A DNA stretch of 15,392 bases. Origin: Planctomycetota bacterium (GTDB taxonomy: Bacteria > Planctomycetota > Planctomycetia > Pirellulales > Lacipirellulaceae). Each line of letters begins with the position of its first letter. Positions within the stretch are counted from its first letter, which is position 1. Of this stretch, positions 7,655 to 13,541 are shown in pieces. The translations under genes and the position numbers were made by a program. The notes beneath the pieces were generated by a model. It saw only the letters and a list, made by a program, of their open reading frames with translations, was not told where the DNA came from and did not search any database. The stretch spans positions 1-15,392 of the forward strand of contig JAJRUA010000410.1 in the NCBI GenBank assembly GCA_024278035.1, in the 5' to 3' direction.

Positions 7655-8248
7655 ATGGACAATTCGACTTCTACCGCTTCTGATTCTACGCTGCCAGATC
7701 GCGTTCCTGCGAACCGCTACGCGGTGTTTGCCGTGATGTCGATGGGAGGCTTGGCAGCGGATTTGGCGACCAAGGCGTGGGTCTTCGCTTGGCCGGGCAA
7801 ACTCACGGGCCATGTCGATTGGCTTGTGAAAGATTATGTCGGCATCCAAACGAGCCTCAACGAAGGGGCCCTTTTCGGCATGGGCCAGGGGATGGTCTTT
7901 TGGTTTGCTGCGGTGAGCTTGTTTGCCGCGATGGCGATTCCCGCATGGCTTTTCGTTTGGCAAGCGGCCCATGACTGGTGGCTCACGGTGGCGCTCGGAG
8001 GCATCTTTGGCGGCGTGCTGGGGAACCTCTACGATCGCCTCGGCCTGCATGGCGAGATTCGGCCCGCATATCATCCACAAGCGGGAGAAACGATCTACGC
8101 TGTCCGCGACTGGATTTTATTCCAAGCCAACGACCAATGGCGCTGGCCCAATTTCAATATCGCCGACTCGCTACTGGTAGTCGGTGCAGCCGTCCTCTTC
8201 TGGCGGGCTATGAAAGAACCAAAAAATAAGGCTGAGCGCAGCGAGTAA
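7655..8248 (+). CDS. lspA: Lipoprotein signal peptidase (signal peptidase II)
   Basis: This inner membrane aspartic protease of 197 residues cleaves signal peptides of diacylated prolipoproteins. Visible landmarks are LAADLATKAW (34-43), TSLNEGALFG (66-75), GGVLGNLYDR (119-128) with catalytic D127, and FNIADSLLVVGA (167-178) with catalytic D171. Four hydrophobic segments lie near 21-45, 79-102, 109-126 and 168-184. The two catalytic aspartates are 44 residues apart, against about 19 in E. coli or Pseudomonas LspA, so a loop of some 25 residues is inserted (about 130-165). I chose the ATG at 7655 with a weak AAGG nine bases upstream. A TTG at 7616 would add 13 residues. Confidence 0.93.
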   Translation: MDNSTSTASDSTLPDRVPANRYAVFAVMSMGGLAADLATKAWVFAWPGKLTGHVDWLVKDYVGIQTSLNEGALFGMGQGMVFWFAAVSLFAAMAIPAWLFVWQAAHDWWLTVALGGIFGGVLGNLYDRLGLHGEIRPAYHPQAGETIYAVRDWILFQANDQWRWPNFNIADSLLVVGAAVLFWRAMKEPKNKAERSE

Positions 8249-8307
8249 GAGGTAGATAGTCGCTTGCGCAAACTGTCCGCTATCGCCGTCCGGTAGTAAC
8301 CAACTTC
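8249..8307. other. Convergent spacer between lspA and the motor operon
   Basis: The two operons end head-on here, separated by 59 bases. GATAG (8255-8259) can pair with CTATC (8280-8284), and the stem can be lengthened by two pairs with a bulged T. It lacks a T-run on either strand, so termination in this gap is plausible but not shown. Confidence 0.4.
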
Positions 8308-9345
8308 TCATTGCAACACCGTCGTCTTACCACCAGGGCTAAAGGCGATTGGCTTACCGGATCGCTGGAGTGACTTAGCGACCCGATAGCCACGCTCTCG
8401 GAGATTTTTTTCTAACTGAGGCAGCACATCAAAACTGTCGGGGTAGGTAATCAAGGTGATAACGGTCTTCTTCGGATCGACCGTACGGAGTCGATTAAGA
8501 AGACGGCTATTGGCTTGCATCGCTTCGTTCAGGCTTTCGGTCGGTGGTCCTGTTCCGTAGAGCCCCGCTTGTGGTTCTAGGCGTGCGACTTTTAGGCCAC
8601 CCACGACCATCGTCCCTTCAGCCGTCTGCACAAGCCGCCGAGAAAAAAGGCACCGTAGAGCAAATCCATCGATGGGCCCCACGAGTCGTTCAAAACTCGC
8701 CTCTTCTCCCGACATGGAAGAAAACGAATTGCGGATGCTTGCCATACTGTACTCTAGCTCTTGCTTCAATTCGTTGACCGGTAAATAAACGACACGATCC
8801 GCTTCGAGTCGCAGGAGCACTTCGTCGGTTACCCGTCCGCGGACGATGGGCGTTGGCTCAAAATCGATTTGTTCAATTTCGGGTCCTGTATCCGCAGCGA
8901 TGAGACCAATTTGTTTGCGGGTTAATTTCTCCAGCTCAAGCTGAGCTTGAGCCAGTTGATTGTGTGTATCAAAAGTTCGGCGATCACTTGCGGAGAGGTT
9001 TTTTCGTTCTTCGTCCAATTCCGCGCGGAGCGTGGCGATGTACGTTGCCAACTCCTCACGCACTTGATTGCGAAGCTGCGATTCTCCCAGGGAGATGGCG
9101 GCTTGCTCGACCAATCGAGCAACCTCCTTCCGATTGAGCAACGCTTCACGAATCGCCCCCTTGGCTTCTTCGATGACTTGCTCGTGATCGACCGTTTGCA
9201 CCTGAGCGACGACCGCCACTTGGCGTCCGGCCCGAACGCCAACGACCACCACCAAGAGCACAAGGATGCCGACAATGTTGGCAACAATGTCGAGAAACGA
9301 ATCACCGCCGGGCATCTCTTCTTGTTCATCGGCGTTGCGACGCAT
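8308..9345 (-). CDS. ExbD/TolR-like single-span motor subunit (Asp-containing)
   Basis: This 345-residue membrane protein is the third gene of the motor operon. A short cytoplasmic N terminus leads into one transmembrane helix (about 17-39), GGDSFLDIVANIVGILVLLV. D19 sits in the FLD motif, where ExbD/TolR/MotB/ZorB-type subunits keep their ion-carrying aspartate (FID in ExbD). A coiled coil (about 50-145) follows in the periplasm. A C-terminal alpha/beta domain (about 178-345) contains EADRVVYLPVN (181-191) and VITLITYPDS...ERGYRVAKS (295-325). I see no OmpA/MotB peptidoglycan-binding signature. The ATG overlaps the end of the preceding gene by 20 bases and has a strong AAGGAGGG ribosome site, so the two are co-transcribed. 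Specific function is unknown; energy-coupling in the envelope is inferred. Confidence 0.8.
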   Translation of the reverse strand: MRRNADEQEEMPGGDSFLDIVANIVGILVLLVVVVGVRAGRQVAVVAQVQTVDHEQVIEEAKGAIREALLNRKEVARLVEQAAISLGESQLRNQVREELATYIATLRAELDEERKNLSASDRRTFDTHNQLAQAQLELEKLTRKQIGLIAADTGPEIEQIDFEPTPIVRGRVTDEVLLRLEADRVVYLPVNELKQELEYSMASIRNSFSSMSGEEASFERLVGPIDGFALRCLFSRRLVQTAEGTMVVGGLKVARLEPQAGLYGTGPPTESLNEAMQANSRLLNRLRTVDPKKTVITLITYPDSFDVLPQLEKNLRERGYRVAKSLQRSGKPIAFSPGGKTTVLQ

Positions 9346-11218
9346 CTTGCCCTCCTTGCCCGAGGGCCGTGTTGGCAGCGGGCTGTTTCGAGACTTTGAT
9401 ACCAGCGCCGCGCAGCAGTTGGGCTAACTCGTTGGCGCGGGCCTGTCCGTTGGCGGCCGTGTTGAGAATCAGCGACGGCTTCCAGTAAAAACCTTGTCCT
9501 GCGATGCCCCAAGAACCGGCATGTCTCTTGAGGGCCGCTGCGACTTGCGGGGCGTGGGTTCGCGTAGGGCCAACGAACTCGATCGTTTCTCCCGAGGGGA
9601 AAACAATTTGGTCGGCATCAACGGCTAGCTCAATCGTACGACGAATGGGGATGCCCGATCGCCCGTCTTCTTCCGCCTCGCCGTCGCCCTCTTCAGACGA
9701 ATTGCCTGCGGTGGCCGAGGGCGTCGCTTGCGAAGAGGCCGCTTGTGCTTGTGCGTCTGCCTGTGCGGAGGCGGAGGCTGTCGCCCCCGCTTCACGGCTG
9801 CTCCCCCCCCCCTGCCCCGCCGGTCCTTCTGCCGGTCCCTCTTCTGGAGAGGCCGCCACGGTGTCGGACGACGCCACTTGTTCGGCGCCCAGGCTCCCCT
9901 CGCCTGAAGCGTCACCAGAAGGGGATTCTCCTAAGGCATAAGCCGTGGATTGGCTGCTGGAATTTTCACGGTATTGGCCCGCAGTTTGCTCTGTTTGCTC
10001 TTCAGCAGAACCTAACGCGGGGGCCTCGCCCGTTGCAACAGCCTCGTTGCCTTCGGCGTATCCGCTAGCCCCCCCCTGCTCTTCCATCCCAGGTGCTCCG
10101 GCGCTACCAAAATTGACATTCGCGAACGGGTTGTCCGATCCACCGTCACCGCCACCGTCACCTTGCGACGAGCCTAGCAGCGAACCATGGCTGGACCCTC
10201 CCCCGCCACGTCGGCCATGACTCCATGCCCAACCGGCGTTTCCTCTTCGGAAAAGTTGCGGAGCCGCTTCGGCAAGCTGTTCGCGCTCCGCTCGAGCCAA
10301 TTCAATTGCAGCAGCGACCTGTTCGGCCAACATCGGGTTGGGCGCTTCGTACTCAAGCGGCCACTCTTCGGCCACGGGTTGGTAGCCGTACTCATCGTTG
10401 ATCGATTCAAGCACTGCCCGTGCCGCATGGTAGGCTGAGATGCCATCGGGCCGAACAACGAGGAGAGGGTAAGGCAACCCGGCTTCGCCAACGCCCCTCG
10501 CTTCGGGGTGATCGGCGTAGTATTGCTTGATCGTCCGAACAGCCGCCGCTAGGGGACTGCTTACGTGGACCGGAGGCAAGAAATCTTCGCGTGTCAGCTT
10601 GATCCCCTCCGGCTGAAGTAGCACTCCGTCTGCACGGCACTCAAAGTAAACAGCAGGCCGGTGGGTGCCGGTCGCTTCGTCACGCATGGGCACGATAGCG
10701 TAGCGTCGCTGCCGGCCAGCGGCTTGCTCTTCAAGCTCTACGATTTCATCGGTAAGCATTTTCGTTAGTTCTTGAAGACGCTCAAGCTCTTGCTCCGCCA
10801 TCGCTTGGTCATCGTAATGCTCTTCTTCCAGGGCGATTAGCTCCATCGCTTCGGTACGGAGAGTCTCCACTTCGTCTTGCAACCGGCGAATATGATCTTC
10901 GATACCCGTGAGCTTGGTTTGCTCTTCTTCGAGCTGCGCAGCGGCTTGGCTACGCACTTTGCCTAAGCGGTCACGGTAGGTTTGTGCTTCGGCCAGTCGC
11001 TGGCGTGCCAGTTGTTGCTCCGGTGTGTCAGCGGCCTGGGCAAGGGCCGCTTGTGCCTCGGCTTGTTGCTCCGCCTTGTCGCGAGCAACGTGGGCCATAG
11101 CAACGAGCAGCACCACCATCGCCCCCATCGTGCAAAGTAGCACAGCGAGGAACGGGAAGAGCGAAGCCGCATTTTCTGAGCGACCTCGGCCGTGGTTACC
11201 TCGTTGGGTACAGCTCAT
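9326..11218 (-). CDS. ExbD-like motor subunit with coiled coil, linker and two periplasmic domains (Asp-less)
   Basis: This 630-residue membrane protein is the middle gene of the operon. Order: short basic cytoplasmic end; transmembrane helix 19-42 (SLFPFLAVLLCTMGAMVVLL); coiled coil 45-168, rich in Glu, Gln and Ala; first alpha/beta domain about 172-290, with ECRADGVLL (193-201) and VVRPDGISAYHAARAVL (254-270); low-complexity linker about 325-520, dominated by Gly, Ser, Ala and Glu; second alpha/beta domain about 523-612, with VDADQIVFPSG (533-543) and SLILNTAANGQARANELAQ (582-600). The helix aligns without gaps to that of the 345-residue partner, but alanine (A25) replaces its aspartate (D19). 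The start codon overlaps the stop of the channel gene (ATGA). The linker DNA has a G10 and a G8 run. A precise function is not recognisable. Confidence 0.78.
   Translation of the reverse strand: MSCTQRGNHGRGRSENAASLFPFLAVLLCTMGAMVVLLVAMAHVARDKAEQQAEAQAALAQAADTPEQQLARQRLAEAQTYRDRLGKVRSQAAAQLEEEQTKLTGIEDHIRRLQDEVETLRTEAMELIALEEEHYDDQAMAEQELERLQELTKMLTDEIVELEEQAAGRQRRYAIVPMRDEATGTHRPAVYFECRADGVLLQPEGIKLTREDFLPPVHVSSPLAAAVRTIKQYYADHPEARGVGEAGLPYPLLVVRPDGISAYHAARAVLESINDEYGYQPVAEEWPLEYEAPNPMLAEQVAAAIELARAEREQLAEAAPQLFRRGNAGWAWSHGRRGGGGSSHGSLLGSSQGDGGGDGGSDNPFANVNFGSAGAPGMEEQGGASGYAEGNEAVATGEAPALGSAEEQTEQTAGQYRENSSSQSTAYALGESPSGDASGEGSLGAEQVASSDTVAASPEEGPAEGPAGQGGGSSREAGATASASAQADAQAQAASSQATPSATAGNSSEEGDGEAEEDGRSGIPIRRTIELAVDADQIVFPSGETIEFVGPTRTHAPQVAAALKRHAGSWGIAGQGFYWKPSLILNTAANGQARANELAQLLRGAGIKVSKQPAANTALGQGGQDASQRR
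9803..9812 (-). repeat. G10 homopolymer tract in coding sequence
   Basis: Ten consecutive C on the plus strand (G10 in the coding strand) encode part of GQGGGSS, near residues 468-474 of the Asp-less motor subunit. Gain or loss of one base would shift the frame inside the linker and remove the last periplasmic domain. It could mark phase variation, or simply GC-rich low-complexity coding. Confidence 0.7.
10069..10076 (-). repeat. G8 homopolymer tract in coding sequence
   Basis: Eight consecutive C on the plus strand (G8 in the coding strand) lie in the same linker of the Asp-less subunit, at EQGGAS near residues 380-385. It is shorter than the G10 tract and less likely to slip. Confidence 0.65.
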
Positions 11219-12825
11219 GCGGCCTTACTCGAAGAGGTGGTGGCCACCACTGCTTGCTCACGTCCGGCACGTGCGCTCAGCAATTGGATCGCTGCGGAGA
11301 GACTCTGAAGCGTTTCTTCAAAGTTATGAGCCCTGCCAAGCGATGAGAGATTACGACTCAGCGTCTCCTCAAGCTGTTGCACTTGGCTTGTTGATTCGAC
11401 GACTTGCAGCAGTACTTCGCCCTGTTTGACCAGTTGCTCTTGGTGGCCAACGGTCGCTCCCGCTGCGGAAACGAGAGCCTCTTGCATCTCCTTGAGTAAT
11501 TTTTCGCTTTGCCGGATGAGCTTCTCTTGTCGATCGGCGGCAACGACCATCGACTCGCCAAGAGCCGCCTCAACTTCGCTCAGATGACGACGATTCTCTG
11601 AGGCAAGTCCCTCTTCGGCGGAGGTGAGCGTCTCGCCATGCTTTTGCAGGGCTTCGACCAATAGTTCCGCCATCCGTTCGAGTCCGTTTCCGAGGTTTCC
11701 TATCAGTTGGTCGGCATTGTCCGTAAGCCGTTCGGCGTGGCTCGCTTCAAGGGCGGCCAGTTTTTCCATTTGTTGTTGGATGGCTCCGCTTACCACCGTC
11801 GTTTGTGTCGTCAAATTGGAATTGAGCTGTGCGATCTGGTGTTCGGCCCCTTCGATCAAGCCTTTTGCATGATCTTTGAGGTTTTCCTTGAGAGCCGATT
11901 GGAGTGAACTCGTGAGAGTTTCTCCCGCTGAGCTGGTCGCCTCGGCCCACTGTTGGTGGGTGGCATTGATGGCCGCTTGCCAAGTCTCGGTCTGTTTTTC
12001 CGAGAGTTGTTCGACTGCGGAAATGACTTGTTCGCCCATCCGCCGGATCGATGCGACATTCGGATCCGTCCCGGCACCGTACTGCTGGAATCGCCCGACG
12101 AGCAGTTGGGCTGTTCTTTGGTTGACTCTCTGAAGAAGCCGCTCCTCGACGCGTTCCGCACCGAAGATACCGAACCAAAGCACCAACATGAGCGACATCG
12201 CTTGGGCTGTCGTATCGAAAGCAATAGAAAGAGCGGCCATCACCGAAGTGAGCGATTGCTCAAGCTGATCCGGCGAAAGCTGACCAATGGCGAGCGTGAT
12301 GCCAATCACCGTGCCAAGCATACCGACAATCGGTAAGGTGGCTCGTACAAGGCGTGGCAGCGCGTAGCCTGCCGACATATTTTCAAACTCATTATCTTCC
12401 TGGCGAAGCAGGTGCTCTTCGAGCGTGTCAGCAGAATCGGTATCACAAACGTACTCCAGCCCCTCACGAAGCCGCTCGACAAGTTGCGTTTTACCAAGGA
12501 GTTCAGGAAGGGCATCCAGCCGGCCAAGCAGGAGCGGCGCGTCGGAAGCGGGTTGGCCGCCCGCCGGTGCGGCGTCTAGGAGGTCGAGCTTGAGCACATG
12601 GAACTGTCCGACAAGGCTCAGCAGCCGGAGGCCGAGGGCTGCCATGGCAACAAAGAACAGTAAGGTAGAAGTCCACTCTACCGGGTGAGCCGAAAAATAG
12701 CGGCTCAGCAGTGGCGAGGAGATGGCACCCGTGCTAAGCGAGGCATAAAACGTCAGCGTAGCAAGGCCACCCCAAAGCAAAGGGGAACGAAGAAACCAGT
12801 TTGCCAGTGATGAGACACGCGACAC
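11215..12825 (-). CDS. MotA/TolQ/ExbB-type proton channel protein with long cytoplasmic tail (ZorA-like architecture)
   Basis: This 536-residue inner membrane protein is the first gene of the motor operon. Four hydrophobic helices lie near 15-34, 52-73, 160-182 and 192-222. The last two carry the family core LPIVGMLGTVIGITLAIG (164-181) and SIAFDTTAQAMSLMLVLWF (200-218); T172 and T205/T206 correspond to the pore threonines of ExbB and TolQ. From about 223 to the end runs a polar helical tail of some 310 residues, with repeated Gln/Glu/Leu heptad-like spacing. This is longer than in ExbB or TolQ and recalls ZorA of Zorya systems. The start is GTG, preceded by AAGGGG at suitable spacing; no ATG is better placed. 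The stop overlaps the next start (ATGA), implying translational coupling. It would form the ring around two B-type subunits, by family analogy. Confidence 0.85.
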   Translation of the reverse strand: MSRVSSLANWFLRSPLLWGGLATLTFYASLSTGAISSPLLSRYFSAHPVEWTSTLLFFVAMAALGLRLLSLVGQFHVLKLDLLDAAPAGGQPASDAPLLLGRLDALPELLGKTQLVERLREGLEYVCDTDSADTLEEHLLRQEDNEFENMSAGYALPRLVRATLPIVGMLGTVIGITLAIGQLSPDQLEQSLTSVMAALSIAFDTTAQAMSLMLVLWFGIFGAERVEERLLQRVNQRTAQLLVGRFQQYGAGTDPNVASIRRMGEQVISAVEQLSEKQTETWQAAINATHQQWAEATSSAGETLTSSLQSALKENLKDHAKGLIEGAEHQIAQLNSNLTTQTTVVSGAIQQQMEKLAALEASHAERLTDNADQLIGNLGNGLERMAELLVEALQKHGETLTSAEEGLASENRRHLSEVEAALGESMVVAADRQEKLIRQSEKLLKEMQEALVSAAGATVGHQEQLVKQGEVLLQVVESTSQVQQLEETLSRNLSSLGRAHNFEETLQSLSAAIQLLSARAGREQAVVATTSSSKAA

Positions 12826-12962
12826 GATACCACCCCTTTTCCAGACAACGGACTAAGTGCCTATCCCCAAACCTCTCAGGAAGTCTCCTGCGGCCCTAGA
12901 AAGACCGAGGTACCTGAAGGCTTTGGGACGTGCTTGTAAATGATCTTGGCAGGGGGCCGGCT

Positions 12963-12984
12963 GTGGCACGATTTCCCGTGACAC
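12963..12984. promoter_or_regulatory. Operator-like inverted repeat upstream of the motor operon
   Basis: GTGGCACG (12963-12970) and CGTGACAC (12977-12984) are inverted copies with one mismatch around a 6-base centre. The repeat is about 140 bases upstream of the GTG start of the channel gene. It could bind a dimeric regulator. No regulator gene is adjacent to support this. Confidence 0.3.
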
Positions 12985-13357
12985 TTATAGGTAGGACCAG
13001 CAAAAGGCCCCCCCCGATTGTTTCTCGTTCGTACGCCGCGCGCACGCCAGTGGCGTTGGCCCCTGTAAACGTAATCATCGGTCTGATTGGCAAAATAGTT
13101 TGAGTCATTCCGACACGAAACCTCTCGCTAAGACTTCGCCCTCACGCAAGCAGACGAATCCGAATGATCCGCAAGCTTTGACACAAGGTGAGCTTGTGGT
13201 AAGCCGATACTCACTGCACCACCGCTCTCAAACCTTCCTTTTAGGTGCCTCTCAGGTGCCCCGGAAGGCAGGAGCCGCCGCCTATTTTGGCCGTCTGTGT
13301 TTCTGGGGGGAAACCATCTGGCAAGCGAGGCGTTGAACGACACACTCAGGGGGGAGG

Positions 13358-13401
13358 CAGCCCGGTCGCCGGTTTTCAAGCCGTGACCGGGCTGTTTTTT
13401 T
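13358..13401 (+). terminator. Strong rho-independent terminator (orphan)
   Basis: CAGCCCGGTC (13358-13367) pairs perfectly with GACCGGGCTG (13385-13394). An inner CGG/CCG pairing tightens the loop, and seven T follow at once (13395-13401). This is a textbook intrinsic terminator for plus-strand transcription; on the minus strand no T-run follows. The nearest recognised plus-strand gene upstream, lspA, ends 5.1 kb away. Confidence 0.9.
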
Positions 13402-13422
13402 GCGCCAGGCCGTAAATACGAC

Positions 13423-13442
13423 CCTAAAACAACCATTTTAGG
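13423..13442. promoter_or_regulatory. Perfect inverted repeat upstream of protease promoter
   Basis: CCTAAAA (13423-13429) and TTTTAGG (13436-13442) are perfectly inverted around CAACCA. The repeat is 21 bases upstream of the -35-like element of the protease promoter, which suits an activator or repressor site. Confidence 0.35.
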
Positions 13443-13463
13443 CCCCGTCCTGTACAAATCGCT

Positions 13464-13491
13464 TTGTGAAAAACGCCAAATTGCTTATGAT
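13464..13491 (+). promoter_or_regulatory. Sigma70-like promoter of the PEP-CTERM protease gene
   Basis: TTGTGA (13464-13469; four of six match TTGACA) and TATGAT (13486-13491; five of six match TATAAT) are separated by 16 bases. They lie 50 bases upstream of the protease ATG. A transcript from here would have a leader of roughly 43 bases holding the GGAG ribosome site (13531-13534). Confidence 0.45.
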
Positions 13492-13541
13492 CACAGGTAG
13501 TTAGGCGAATAAAATCGGAACAGACACCCGGGAGCGTTCTA

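Larger units (their letters stand above)
12826..13541. other. 716-base divergent spacer with orphan terminator
   Basis: This region separates the motor operon (minus) from the protease gene (plus). It must hold the motor promoter, which I could not locate with confidence. It contains an inverted repeat at 12963-12984, a C8 run (13008-13015), a small hairpin ACGCC-AGT-GGCGT (13044-13056), a tandem AGGTGCC pair (13243-13249, 13254-13260), a strong plus-strand terminator (13358-13401), an inverted repeat (13423-13442) and a promoter (13464-13491). The terminator has no recognised plus-strand gene in front of it for 5 kb, so an unrecognised small RNA or small gene may lie between about 12990 and 13357. 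Confidence 0.6.

Noticed and set aside
9504..9941. 145-codon plus-strand open frame opposite the motor linker
   Set aside because: It mirrors the low-complexity GC-rich coding sequence of the minus-strand gene. Its Pro/Ser/Ala-rich product is what an antisense reading of Gly/Ser/Ala/Glu codons gives.
8308..12825. Complete Zorya anti-phage system
   Set aside because: The channel protein resembles ZorA in layout, but the B subunits lack an OmpA-like domain, there are two of them, and no ZorC, ZorD or ZorE-like gene lies in the window.
8308..12825. Flagellar MotAB or Tol-Pal operon
   Set aside because: No peptidoglycan-binding OmpA/MotB domain, no TolB or Pal gene and no flagellar genes are nearby; both B subunits are far longer than TolR or ExbD.
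13178..13211. Promoter TTGACA (13178-13183) in the long spacer
   Set aside because: The -35 box is perfect, but the only -10-like hexamer, GATACT at 13206-13211, is 22 bases away, which is too far for a sigma70 promoter.
13250..13295. SRP RNA-like segment (CAGGTGCC-CCGGAAGG-CAGGAGCC)
   Set aside because: It resembles the conserved domain IV motif CAGGTCCGGAAGGAAGCAG, but extra bases before CCGGAAGG break the strictly conserved internal loop spacing, and AGCAG is not kept.
13100..13336. Open frame of 78 codons ending 21 bases before the strong terminator
   Set aside because: It starts with TTG, has no ribosome site, and its product shows no recognisable domain, signal peptide or pattern. Its position is suggestive, but the evidence is too thin to call a gene.
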